A stretch of 64,000 nucleotides of DNA from Macropodus opercularis (GCA_030770545.1 JAUCMP010000034.1:124001-188000), one strand, 5' to 3'; shown: positions 1-8,570, numbered from the stretch's first letter. The notes: generated by a model from the sequence alone, not told the origin. Made by a program: numbers and translations.

Positions 1-1059
1 CCCAGACCTTCCTCTCAAGTTGGACGTGGTTTTTGTCACATCTTTAATCAGAGGGCTGACGGCTGAGGGGAGTCACCCGGTGGGTTGTGGGTTGCGTTTT
101 TATTTCTCTTACCCTGCAAGGGGACTCATTGAGTGGTCAAATCTGGTGCCAAGAGCGGAGGCTCTTCCGTGGCATTTTGAGCATGCGGCGAGATGGCTAC
201 GGGAACATCCGGAGATCTTACAGGAGAGGGTCTGGCGAGATCAGAGGAGGGCGTATGAGGTGGCCAGGAGAAAGGGGGTGCTGCGGCCTCTGCCTGGGGT
301 CCCTGCCAGCACGTGGCGTGGAGTGCAACAGCCTGGGCTGGATAATGGGCTTAAAGATCTTAACTGGTTGTGCCTGCACAAATGCCTCCCGGTGCGGGAG
401 AAGATGCACCGGCACGGGCTGTGTAGGTCACCAGTCTGTCCGCAGCCGCACTGTACGGCGGAGGAGACAGTGCGTCACGTCATGTGGGACTGCAGCTTTG
501 CGGGGGGGAAGTGTGGGCAAGGGTGGAGAAGTTGTTGCAGCGGCTGGGAGCAGATGGGACGGTGTCGTGGGACATAGTGTAAAGGGGGTCGGGGATGGGC
601 GGACAAGAATGGCTGGTGATCAGTCTGTGCAAGAAAGGGTTGTGGAAAGCGCGACAGGAACTGGCGAGGGGAGGGAAGGGAGCCACAGTGGAAGCAGTGG
701 TGAGGAGGGTGGAATGGGAGGTGCATGAACGAGCAAAGTGGGACATGGAGAGGTGGGGCTTTCATGCGGCCAGTGAAAAGTGGAAGGGGTGGTTGGATAA
801 AGGGGACCAGGGGGGTGGGAGTTGGGACACATGAGGTGGAGGGGTATGGGGCATTTTTTTTGGGGGGAATGGGAAAGTATGTAATGTTTATCATATGAAA
901 ACCTGTTGTGTATCAGATGTATGAGTTGAACAGTTAATAGTTATTATGTGTTTATGGTTTTTGTGGCAGAGTTTTGTTTCTCTTTTGTCTGGTCTCTATA
1001 TGCAGTAATGAGTTCTGAAGGTTGTTCAGATAAATTAAAAAAAAAAAAAAAAAAAAAAA
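1..1059 (+). mobile_element. Element A: 3' end of U2-targeted non-LTR retrotransposon
   Basis: Only the end of ORF2, a roughly 200-nt 3' UTR and a 23-nt poly(A) (1037-1059) are in the window. The tail is followed directly by U2 nt 39, the same junction as in elements B, C and D. Coding sequence and 3' UTR are closest to element B (shared words such as GAATGGGAAAGTATG and GTTGAACAGTTAATRGTTATT), but with many differences, so it is an older or separate copy of the B lineage. Its 5' junction lies outside the window. Confidence 0.93.
2..834 (+). pseudogene. ORF2 C-terminal fragment of element A, disrupted
   Basis: This is the C-terminal part of a non-LTR ORF2 polyprotein. It starts before the window, in frame from base 2, and carries the Cys/His motif CPQPHC...H..WDC seen in elements B and C. 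Near 501-510 a G run is 2 nt longer than in element B and shifts the frame. In the new frame a TAA at 580-582 replaces the GAA of element B. The rest (about 595-834) still reads as the ORF2 C-terminus, ending KEKWKGW-like and TGA. The shift and the stop together mean it cannot make an intact ORF2 protein. Confidence 0.9.
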
Positions 1060-1209
1060 TCTGTTCTTATCAGTTTAATATCTGATACGTCCCCTATCCG
1101 GGGACCATATATTAAATTGCTTTTTGGAGCAGGGAGGTGGAACAGGGGCTTGCTCCGTCCACTCCACGCATCGGCCTGGTATTGCAGCGCTTCTGGGAAC
1201 GATGCACCC
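1060..1209 (+). pseudogene. U2 snRNA 3' part (nt 39-188) downstream of element A
   Basis: It begins at U2 nt 39 directly after the poly(A) of element A and runs to the normal U2 3' end. It is the most diverged U2 sequence here: CTATCCGGGG for CTACCCGGGG, CATCGGCCT for CATCGACCT and GAACGATGC for GAACGGTGC. It lacks a U2 5' half and promoter in the window, so it is a remnant of the split gene. Confidence 0.95.
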
Positions 1210-1508
1210 CCACACTTTGTGTTCAACGCCAAGCCATTGTCATTGCTCTGTCGGGCTCACCTTCTGTCCAGCCTATGGGATTTCCTGTGGAAAAAGGCAG
1301 CAATGCATGATGGGACAAGTCTGCTCCCCTTTGAGAGAAAACAACAAGACAGAGAGAGAACAGCGACTAACGTTCGCCAGCCTTTACTGAAAAGTACAAC
1401 TGGTGCAGACCGGCAGGCTCCGCAAAGCTGCCTTCTTCCCACTGTCAGCACCGTCAGTGAGCGTGGTTAGTCCCGGAGAGAGCTCCCTGAGTGCGAGCGG
1501 AGCAAGTC

Positions 1509-1671
1509 ATACTTACCTGGCAGGGGAGATACCATGATCAAGAAGGTGGTTCACCCAGGGCGAGGCTCAGCCATTGCACACCGGCTGTCTGACCCCTGCG
1601 AATTCCCCAAATGCGGGAATCTCGACTGCATAATTTGTGGTAGTGGGGGACTGCGTTCGCGCTCTCCCCTC
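1509..1671 (+). ncRNA. U1 snRNA
   Basis: Complete 163-nt copy in the first, most diverged unit. There is one U1 head only, with no truncated duplicate in front. Confidence 0.95.
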
Positions 1672-1687
1672 GTCAGCTGTCAAAGAC

Positions 1688-1751
1688 AAAAGCCTAGTCG
1701 TGAGCCACTCTGATTGCACAAAAGCCTAATCGTGAGCCACTCTGATTGCAC
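1688..1751 (+). repeat. 32-bp tandem duplication in U1-U5 spacer
   Basis: Two 32-bp copies (1688-1719 and 1720-1751), starting AAAAGCCTA and ending GATTGCAC, differ at one base (CTAGTCG versus CTAATCG). Only this unit has it, so the U1-U5 distance is 32 bp longer here. Confidence 0.9.
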
Positions 1752-1875
1752 AGAGCCTATCGGGCGCATGGCTCCGGGCAAGGGGAGGGGCCTAGCAAGC
1801 GGCAATAGCTGGGCCTTCCGTGACGGCTGTGGCTGGGAAGACGAGGGGCCTCTGCTTCGCTTTGAGGCCCGGGCC

Positions 1876-1998
1876 ATCTTCGCTCCGGTTTCTCTTCATA
1901 ACGCACAAGTCTTTCGCCTTTTACTAAAGATTTCCGTGGAGAGGAACTCAAACGGGTTGAGTCAATTTTTGCTGGGCTTTGCCCCTCGGCAGAGCCGC
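1876..1998 (+). ncRNA. U5 snRNA
   Basis: Copy with canonical loop I (CGCCTTTTACT). It lies 32 bp further from U1 than in other units because of the spacer duplication. Confidence 0.92.
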
Positions 1999-2395
1999 CA
2001 GAGTTTTGTGAAAGTAACAGAGAAATACGCCGGCGTCGAGAGACGACCCCTCCCAAGTCTTTCTCGTGGCCTCGCGTTTTGTGCACGCAGAGCTGCAGAG
2101 TGTCCTGCCTGTGTCACTTTATATGCGTGAGTGTGTTTGTGGTTCGATGCTTTGAAACGCATGCGTTTCACCCAGGTGTGGGTGTAACTTCATGTACGTG
2201 CGTCTGCACAGGCCCCGACGCTCAGCGGGCCTGCAGCGCATCGTCATGTGGGAGATCTGGGGGCGTGCAAGGAGAGCACGGCTGTGGGCGGTGCTAAGCA
2301 GACGGCGCTTTCTCGCTGCCAGTTCAACACACTGCACCGCGACCAGCGAGGGGCGCCCAAAAGAGGCGGCCTCTGGCATCACGAGCATGCAGGTC

Positions 2396-2583
2396 ATCGC
2401 TTCTCGGCCTTTTGGCTAAGATCAAGTGTAGTATCTGTTCTTATCAGTTTAATATCTGATACGTCCCCTACCCGGGGACCATATATTAAATTGCTTTTTG
2501 GAGCAGGGAGGTGGAACAGGGGCTTGCTCCGTCCACTCCACGCATCGACCTGGTATTGCAGCGCTTCTGGGAACGGTGCACCC
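2396..2583 (+). ncRNA. U2 snRNA (reference copy)
   Basis: U2 pairs with the intron branch point in the spliceosome. The 188-nt sequence starts ATCGCTTCTCGGCCTTTTGG and has the branch-point recognition sequence GTAGTA at nt 33-38, the ATATATTAAATTG segment and the CCTGGTATTGCAG stem-loop IV region, and ends GGTGCACCC. The length equals human U2. The Sm-binding stretch reads GCTTTTTGG; vertebrate U2 usually has GATTTTTGG, so the A before the U run is C in every copy here. A PSE-like element sits at -61 to -43. The 3' end is called by homology. Confidence 0.97.
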
Positions 2584-2834
2584 CCACACTCTGTGTTCAA
2601 CGCCAAGCCATTGTCAATGCGCTGCGCTGCGCTCCGTCGGGCTCACCTTCTGTCCAGCCTATGGGATTTCCTGTGGAAAAAGGCAGCAATGCATGATGGG
2701 ACAAGTCTGCTCCCCTTTGAGAGAAAACAACAAGACAGAGAGAGAACAGCGACTAACGTTCGCCAGCCTTTACTGAAAAGTACAACTGGTGCAGACCGGC
2801 AGGCTCCGCAAAGCTGCCTTCTTCCCACTGTCAG
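2584..2834 (+). other. U2-U1 intergenic spacer (representative)
   Basis: This spacer holds the U2 3' box candidate just after U2, a GCTGC/GCTCC five-base repeat of variable copy number, the U1 Staf-type site and a purine-rich stretch (GAGAGAAAACAACAAG). No further gene is visible on either strand, and the same holds for the equivalent stretch in all other units. The open frames crossing it are not genes. Confidence 0.7.
2683..2702 (-). promoter_or_regulatory. Staf/ZNF143-type (SPH) site, U1 distal element
   Basis: GCAGCAATGCATGATGGGAC reads on the other strand as CCCATCATGCATTGC, close to the vertebrate Staf/SBF site (CCCANNATGCMTTGC type). It lies 193-212 bp upstream of the first U1 head, where snRNA distal sequence elements are expected, but 323-342 bp upstream of the complete U1. 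It is conserved in every unit. Confidence 0.75.
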
Positions 2835-2852
2835 CACCGTCAGTGAGCGTGG
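2835..2852 (+). promoter_or_regulatory. U1 proximal sequence element (PSE) candidate
   Basis: CACCGTCAGTGAGCGTGG lies at -60 to -43 of the first U1 head. Position and the CACCNTNA start fit the vertebrate PSE recognised by SNAPc. The same spacing and a related sequence precede U2 and U5. Confidence 0.72.
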
Positions 2853-2894
2853 TTAGTCCCGGAGAGAGCTCCCTGAGTGCGAGCGGAGCAAGTC

Positions 2895-2968
2895 ATACTT
2901 ACCTGGCAGGGGAGATACCATGATCAAGAAGGTGGTTCACCCAGGGCGAGGCTCAGCCATTGCACACC
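2895..2968 (+). pseudogene. Truncated U1 5' head (nt 1-74)
   Basis: Identical to the first 74 nt of the complete U1 at 3025, then joined to U1 promoter sequence. It keeps the 5'-splice-site-pairing end ACTTACCT and stem-loop I but lacks most of stem-loop II, the Sm site and a 3' box. It holds the better-placed promoter (Staf site at -200, original PSE). Whether it is transcribed, or whether transcription runs through into the complete U1, cannot be told from sequence. Confidence 0.9.
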
Positions 2969-2982
2969 TCTGCTGAGCGTGG
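2965..2982 (+). promoter_or_regulatory. Rebuilt PSE-like element in front of the complete U1
   Basis: CACCTCTGCTGAGCGTGG matches the upstream PSE (CACCGTCAGTGAGCGTGG) in its first four and last nine bases. It arises at the 130-bp duplication junction. Confidence 0.6.
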
Positions 2983-3024
2983 TTAGTCCCGGAGAGAGCT
3001 CCCTGAGTGCGAGCGGAGCAAGTC

Positions 3025-3187
3025 ATACTTACCTGGCAGGGGAGATACCATGATCAAGAAGGTGGTTCACCCAGGGCGAGGCTCAGCCATTGCACACCGG
3101 CTGTCTGACCCCTGCGAATTCCCCAAATGCGGGAATCTCGACTGCATAATTTGTGGTAGTGGGGGACTGCGTTCGCGCTCTCCCCTC
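3025..3187 (+). ncRNA. U1 snRNA (reference copy)
   Basis: U1 recognises 5' splice sites. The 163-nt gene begins ATACTTACCTGGCAGGGG, continues GAGATACCATGATCA and GGGCGAGGCTCAGCCATTGC (stem-loops I and II), has the Sm site AATTTGTGG, and ends in the CTGCGTTCGCG hairpin and CTCCCCTC. It is one base shorter than human U1 (GGCTGTCTGACC in place of a 13-nt segment). A truncated head lies 130 bp upstream, a PSE-like element at -60 to -43, and a 3' box 8 bp downstream. Confidence 0.97.
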
Positions 3188-3194
3188 GTCAGCT

Positions 3195-3208
3195 GTCAAA
3201 GACAAAAG
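3195..3208 (+). terminator. U1 3' box
   Basis: GTCAAAGACAAAAG starts 8 bp after U1 and fits the snRNA 3'-end-formation box (GTTTN0-3AAARNNAGA type) in position and A-rich core, with some deviations. It is present in all units. Confidence 0.65.
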
Positions 3209-3301
3209 CCTAGTCGTGAGCCACTCTGATTGCACAGAGCCTATCGGGCGCATGGCTCCGGGCAAGGGGAGGGGCCTAGCAAGCGGCAATAGCTGGGCCT
3301 T

Positions 3302-3316
3302 CCGTGACGGCTGTGG
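3302..3316 (+). promoter_or_regulatory. U5 PSE candidate
   Basis: CCGTGACGGCTGTGG, about 44-58 bp before U5, shares CCGT and GTGG ends with the U1 PSE (CCGTCAGTGAGCGTGG). Confidence 0.5.
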
Positions 3317-3359
3317 CTGGGAAGACGAGGGGCCTCTGCTTCGCTTTGAGGCCCGGGCC

Positions 3360-3482
3360 ATCTTCGCTCCGGTTTCTCTTCATAACGCACAAGTCTTTCG
3401 TCTTTTACTAAAGATTTCCGTGGAGAGGAACTCAAACGGGTTGAGTCAATTTTTGCTGGGCTTTGCCCCTCGGCAGAGCCGC
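3360..3482 (+). ncRNA. U5 snRNA, loop I variant (reference copy)
   Basis: U5 holds the exons during splicing. The sequence has GGTTTCTCTTC pairing with GGAGAGGAAC (stem I), the loop I region followed by ACTAAAGATTTCCGTGG, an Sm site CAATTTTTG, and a perfect 9-bp terminal hairpin (GGCTTTGCC, loop CCTC, GGCAGAGCC). The 5' end is uncertain: aligned with human U5 it would start near 3364, but the nearest A start is 3360. In this copy loop I reads CGTCTTTTACT: nt 42 (human C38) is T, as also at 6068 and 11874. All other copies have CGCC. Confidence 0.93.
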
Positions 3483-3486
3483 CAGA

Positions 3487-3505
3487 GTTTTGTGAAAGTA
3501 ACAGA
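3487..3505 (+). terminator. U5 3' box
   Basis: GTTTTGTGAAAGTAACAGA, 5 bp after the U5 hairpin, is a good match to GTTTN0-3AAARNNAGA with one extra base in each gap. Confidence 0.8.
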
Positions 3506-3818
3506 GAAATACGCCGGCGTCGAGAGACGACCCCTCCCAAGTCTTTCTCGTGGCCTCGCGTTTTGTGCACGCAGAGCTGCAGAGTGTCCTGCCTGTGTCA
3601 CTTTATATGCGTGAGTGTGTTTGTGGTTCGATGCTTTGAAACGCATGCGTTTCACCCAGGTGTGGGTGTAACTTCATGTACGTGCGTCTGCACAGGCCCC
3701 GACGCTCAGCGGGCCTGCAGCGCATCGTCATGTGGGAGATCTGGGGGCGTGCAAGGAGAGCACGGCTGTGGGCGGTGCTAAGCAGACGGCGCTTTCTCGC
3801 TGCCAGTTCAACACACTG
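3506..3818 (+). other. U5-U2 intergenic spacer (representative)
   Basis: This stretch contains an 18-bp palindrome and GC-rich sequence leading to the U2 promoter. No U4, U6, tRNA, 5S or protein gene is visible in either strand. The open frames crossing it end arbitrarily and change between units. The same holds for this spacer in every unit. Confidence 0.7.
3637..3654. promoter_or_regulatory. 18-bp palindrome, candidate U2 distal element
   Basis: TGAAACGCATGCGTTTCA is a perfect palindrome 226-243 bp upstream of U2, where a distal enhancer is expected. No octamer or Staf site is evident nearby. In the units feeding the U2 genes at 5234, 7942, 9426 and 10910 the centre is CGCACGCG, which breaks the perfect symmetry. 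Confidence 0.45.
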
Positions 3819-3837
3819 CACCGCGACCAGCGAGGGG
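3819..3837 (+). promoter_or_regulatory. U2 PSE candidate
   Basis: CACCGCGACCAGCGAGGGG at -61 to -43 of U2 shares CACCG and a purine/G-rich end with the U1 PSE. It is conserved before all U2 genes, including those interrupted by elements. Confidence 0.62.
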
Positions 3838-3879
3838 CGCCCAAAAGAGGCGGCCTCTTGCATCACGAGCATGCAGGTC

Positions 3880-4067
3880 ATCGCTTCTCGGCCTTTTGGC
3901 TAAGATCAAGTGTAGTATCTGTTCTTATCAGTTTAATATCTGATACGTCCCCTACCCGGGGACCATATATTAAATTGCTTTTTGGAGCAGGGAGGTGGAA
4001 CAGGGGCTTGCTCCGTCCACTCCACGCATCGACCTGGTATTGCAGCGCTTCTGGGAACGGTGCACCC
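3880..4067 (+). ncRNA. U2 snRNA
   Basis: Intact 188-nt copy. The next U2 is 1354 bp on because this unit has a single U1 head. Confidence 0.97.
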
Positions 4068-4076
4068 CCACACTCT

Positions 4077-4090
4077 GTGTTCAACGCCAA
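4077..4090 (+). terminator. U2 3' box candidate
   Basis: GTGTTCAACGCCAA lies 9 bp after U2, in the position expected for a 3' box. The sequence match is only partial. Confidence 0.4.
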
Positions 4091-4378
4091 GCCATTGTCA
4101 ATGCGCTGCGCTGCGCTCCGTCGGGCTCACCTTCTGTCCAGCCTATGGGATTTCCTGTGGAAAAAGGCAGCAATGCATGATGGGACAAGTCTGCTCCCCT
4201 TTGAGAGAAAACAACAAGACAGAGAGAGAACAGCGACTAACGTTCGCCAGCCTTTACGGAAAGGTACAACTGGTGCAGACCGGCAGGCTCCGCAAAGCTG
4301 CCTTCTTCCCACTGTCAGCACCGTCAGTGAGCGTGGTTAGTCCCGGAGAGAGCTCCCTGAGTGCGAGCGGAGCAAGTC

Positions 4379-4541
4379 ATACTTACCTGGCAGGGGAGAT
4401 ACCATGATCAAGAAGGTGGTTCACCCAGGGCGAGGCTCAGCCATTGCACACCGGCTGTCTGACCCCTGCGAATTCCCCAAATGCGGGAATCTCGACTGCA
4501 TAATTTGTGGTAGTGGGGGACTGCGTTCGCGCTCTCCCCTC
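4379..4541 (+). ncRNA. U1 snRNA
   Basis: Complete copy without a truncated head, so its PSE and Staf site keep the ancestral spacing. Confidence 0.96.
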
Positions 4542-4713
4542 GTCAGCTGTCAAAGACAAAAGCCTAGTCGTGAGCCACTTTGATTGCACAGAGCCTATCG
4601 GGCGCATGGCTCCGGGCAAGGGGAGGGGCCTAGCAAGCGGCAATAGCTGGGCCTTCCGTGACGGCTGTGGCTGGGAAGACGAGGGGCCTCTGCTTCGCTT
4701 TGAGGCCCGGGCC

Positions 4714-4836
4714 ATCTTCGCTCCGGTTTCTCTTCATAACGCACAAGTCTTTCGCCTTTTACTAAAGATTTCCGTGGAGAGGAACTCAAACGGGTTGAGT
4801 CAATTTTTGCTGGGCTTTGCCCCTCGGCAGAGCCGC
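4714..4836 (+). ncRNA. U5 snRNA
   Basis: Canonical loop I CGCCTTTTACT; hairpin and 3' box present. Confidence 0.93.
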
Positions 4837-5233
4837 CAGAGTTTTGTGAAAGTAACAGAGAAATACGCCGGCGTCGAGAGACGACCCCTCCCAAGTCTTT
4901 CTCGTGGCCTCGCGTTTTGTGCACGCAGAGCTGCAGAGTGTCCTGCCTGTGTCACTTTATATGCGTGAGTGTGTTTGTGGTTCGATGCTTTGAAACGCAC
5001 GCGTTTCACCCAGGTGTGGGTGTAACTTCATGTACGTGCGTCTGCACAGGCCCCGACGCTCAGCGGGCCTGCAGCGCATCGTCATGTGGGAGATCTGGGG
5101 GCGTGCAAGGAGAGCACGGCTGTGGGCGGTGCTAAGCAGACGGCGCTTTCTCGCTGCCAGTTCAACACACTGCACCGCGACCAGCGAGGGGCGCCCAAAA
5201 GAGGCGGCCTCTGGCATCACGAGCATGCAGGTC

Positions 5234-5421
5234 ATCGCTTCTCGGCCTTTTGGCTAAGATCAAGTGTAGTATCTGTTCTTATCAGTTTAATATCTGATAC
5301 GTCCCCTACCCGGGGACCATATATTAAATTGCTTTTTGGAGCAGGGAGGTGGAACAGGGGCTTGCTCCGTCCACTCCACGCATCGACCTGGTATTGCAGC
5401 GCTTCTGGGAACGGTGCACCC
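5234..5421 (+). ncRNA. U2 snRNA
   Basis: Intact 188-nt copy. The upstream distal palindrome is imperfect (CGCACGCG centre). Confidence 0.97.
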
Positions 5422-5732
5422 CCACACTCTGTGTTCAACGCCAAGCCATTGTCAATGCGCTGCGCTGCGCTCCGTCGGGCTCACCTTCTGTCCAGCCTAT
5501 GGGATTTCCTGTGGAAAAAGGCAGCAATGCATGATGGGACAAGTCTGCTCCCCTTTGAGAGAAAACAACAAGACAGAGAGAGAACAGCGACTAACGTTCG
5601 CCAGCCTTTACTGAAAAGTACAACTGGTGCAGACCGGCAGGCTCCGCAAAGCTGCCTTCTTCCCACTGTCAGCACCGTCAGTGAGCGTGGTTAGTCCCGG
5701 AGAGAGCTCCCTGAGTGCGAGCGGAGCAAGTC

Positions 5733-5895
5733 ATACTTACCTGGCAGGGGAGATACCATGATCAAGAAGGTGGTTCACCCAGGGCGAGGCTCAGCCATTG
5801 CACACCGGCTGTCTGACCCCTGCGAATTCCCCAAATGCGGGAATCTCGACTGCATAATTTGTGGTAGTGGGGGACTGCGTTCGCGCTCTCCCCTC
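5733..5895 (+). ncRNA. U1 snRNA
   Basis: Complete copy, single head. Confidence 0.96.
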
Positions 5896-6067
5896 GTCAG
5901 CTGTCAAAGACAAAAGCCTAGTCGTGAGCCACTCTGATTGCACAGAGCCTATCGGGCGCATGGCTCCGGGCAAGGGGAGGGGCCTAGCAAGCGGCAATAG
6001 CTGGGCCTTCCGTGACGGCTGTGGCTGGGAAGACGAGGGGCCTCTGCTTCGCTTTGAGGCCCGGGCC

Positions 6068-6190
6068 ATCTTCGCTCCGGTTTCTCTTCATAACGCACAA
6101 GTCTTTCGTCTTTTACTAAAGATTTCCGTGGAGAGGAACTCAAACGGGTTGAGTCAATTTTTGCTGGGCTTTGCCCCTCGGCAGAGCCGC
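6068..6190 (+). ncRNA. U5 snRNA, loop I variant
   Basis: T at 6109 (nt 42) changes loop I to CGTCTTTTACT, as in the copy at 3360. Confidence 0.93.
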
Positions 6191-6587
6191 CAGAGTTTTG
6201 TGAAAGTAACAGAGAAATACGCCGGCGTCGAGAGACGACCCCTCCCAAGTCTTTCTCGTGGCCTCGCGTTTTGTGCACGCAGAGCTGCAGAGTGTCCTGC
6301 CTGTGTCACTTTATATGCGTGAGTGTGTTTGTGGTTCGATGCTTTGAAACGCATGCGTTTCACCCAGGTGTGGGTGTAACTTCATGTACGTGCGTCTGCA
6401 CAGGCCCCGACGCTCAGCGGGCCTGCAGCGCATCGTCATGTGGGAGATCTGGGGGCGTGCAAGGAGAGCACGGCTGTGGGCGGTGCTAAGCAGACGGCGC
6501 TTTCTCGCTGCCAGTTCAACACACTGCACCGCGACCAGCGAGGGGCGCCCAAAAGAGGCGGCCTCTGGCATCACGAGCATGCAGGTC

Positions 6588-6775
6588 ATCGCTTCTCGGC
6601 CTTTTGGCTAAGATCAAGTGTAGTATCTGTTCTTATCAGTTTAATATCTGATACGTCCCCTACCCGGGGACCATATATTAAATTGCTTTTTGGAGCAGGG
6701 AGGTGGAACAGGGGCTTGCTCCGTCCACTCCACGCATCGACCTGGTATTGCAGCGCTTCTGGGAACGGTGCACCC
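6588..6775 (+). ncRNA. U2 snRNA
   Basis: Intact copy. The downstream spacer has the CGGAAAGGTAC variant shared with the unit at 3880, pointing to exchange between alternate units. Confidence 0.97.
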
Positions 6776-7086
6776 CCACACTCTGTGTTCAACGCCAAGC
6801 CATTGTCAATGCGCTGCGCTGCGCTCCGTCGGGCTCACCTTCTGTCCAGCCTATGGGATTTCCTGTGGAAAAAGGCAGCAATGCATGATGGGACAAGTCT
6901 GCTCCCCTTTGAGAGAAAACAACAAGACAGAGAGAGAACAGCGACTAACGTTCGCCAGCCTTTACGGAAAGGTACAACTGGTGCAGACCGGCAGGCTCCG
7001 CAAAGCTGCCTTCTTCCCACTGTCAGCACCGTCAGTGAGCGTGGTTAGTCCCGGAGAGAGCTCCCTGAGTGCGAGCGGAGCAAGTC

Positions 7087-7249
7087 ATACTTACCTGGCA
7101 GGGGAGATACCATGATCAAGAAGGTGGTTCACCCAGGGCGAGGCTCAGCCATTGCACACCGGCTGTCTGACCCCTGCGAATTCCCCAAATGCGGGAATCT
7201 CGACTGCATAATTTGTGGTAGTGGGGGACTGCGTTCGCGCTCTCCCCTC
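7087..7249 (+). ncRNA. U1 snRNA
   Basis: Complete copy, single head; last of the single-head units. Confidence 0.96.
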
Positions 7250-7421
7250 GTCAGCTGTCAAAGACAAAAGCCTAGTCGTGAGCCACTCTGATTGCACAGA
7301 GCCTATCGGGCGCATGGCTCCGGGCAAGGGGAGGGGCCTAGCAAGCGGCAATAGCTGGGCCTTCCGTGACGGCTGTGGCTGGGAAGACGAGGGGCCTCTG
7401 CTTCGCTTTGAGGCCCGGGCC

Positions 7422-7544
7422 ATCTTCGCTCCGGTTTCTCTTCATAACGCACAAGTCTTTCGCCTTTTACTAAAGATTTCCGTGGAGAGGAACTCAAACG
7501 GGTTGAGTCAATTTTTGCTGGGCTTTGCCCCTCGGCAGAGCCGC
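7422..7544 (+). ncRNA. U5 snRNA
   Basis: Canonical loop I. Confidence 0.93.
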
Positions 7545-7941
7545 CAGAGTTTTGTGAAAGTAACAGAGAAATACGCCGGCGTCGAGAGACGACCCCTCCC
7601 AAGTCTTTCTCGTGGCCTCGCGTTTTGTGCACGCAGAGCTGCAGAGTGTCCTGCCTGTGTCACTTTATATGCGTGAGTGTGTTTGTGGTTCGATGCTTTG
7701 AAACGCACGCGTTTCACCCAGGTGTGGGTGTAACTTCATGTACGTGCGTCTGCACAGGCCCCGACGCTCAGCGGGCCTGCAGCGCATCGTCATGTGGGAG
7801 ATCTGGGGGCGTGCAAGGAGAGCACGGCTGTGGGCGGTGCTAAGCAGACGGCGCTTTCTCGCTGCCAGTTCAACACACTGCACCGCGACCAGCGAGGGGC
7901 GCCCAAAAGAGGCGGCCTCTGGCATCACGAGCATGCAGGTC

Positions 7942-8129
7942 ATCGCTTCTCGGCCTTTTGGCTAAGATCAAGTGTAGTATCTGTTCTTATCAGTTTAATA
8001 TCTGATACGTCCCCTACCCGGGGACCATATATTAAATTGCTTTTTGGAGCAGGGAGGTGGAACAGGGGCTTGCTCCGTCCACTCCACGCATCGACCTGGT
8101 ATTGCAGCGCTTCTGGGAACGGTGCACCC
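7942..8129 (+). ncRNA. U2 snRNA
   Basis: Intact 188-nt copy with an imperfect upstream palindrome. Confidence 0.97.
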
Positions 8130-8570
8130 CCACACTCTGTGTTCAACGCCAAGCCATTGTCAATGCGCTGCGCTGCGCTCCGTCGGGCTCACCTTCTGTC
8201 CAGCCTATGGGATTTCCTGTGGAAAAAGGCAGCAATGCATGATGGGACAAGTCTGCTCCCCTTTGAGAGAAAACAACAAGACAGAGAGAGAACAGCGACT
8301 AACGTTCGCCAGCCTTTACTGAAAAGTACAACTGGTGCAGACCGGCAGGCTCCGCAAAGCTGCCTTCTTCCCACTGTCAGCACCGTCAGTGAGCGTGGTT
8401 AGTCCCGGAGAGAGCTCCCTGAGTGCGAGCGGAGCAAGTCATACTTACCTGGCAGGGGAGATACCATGATCAAGAAGGTGGTTCACCCAGGGCGAGGCTC
8501 AGCCATTGCACACCTCTGCTGAGCGTGGTTAGTCCCGGAGAGAGCTCCCTGAGTGCGAGCGGAGCAAGTC

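Larger units (their letters stand above)
2845..3098 (+). repeat. 130-bp tandem duplication of U1 promoter edge and 5' end
   Basis: The segment from U1 -50 to +74 plus six extra bases (TCTGCT) is repeated head to tail with period 130 (starts 2845 and 2975). At the junction CACC from U1 nt 71-74 followed by TCTGCTGAGCGTGG recreates a PSE-like element at 2965-2982, again at -60 to -43 of the downstream U1 start. Units carry one, two or three heads. Confidence 0.93.

Noticed and set aside
3621..3640. GGTTCGATGC in the U5-U2 spacer, resembling a tRNA B box
   Set aside because: No A box at the right distance and no cloverleaf can be drawn; likely chance.
3188..3880. U4, U6, U7 or 5S genes hidden in the spacers
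   Set aside because: No U6 5' end, U4 5' end or 5S internal control region seen in either strand of the spacers.
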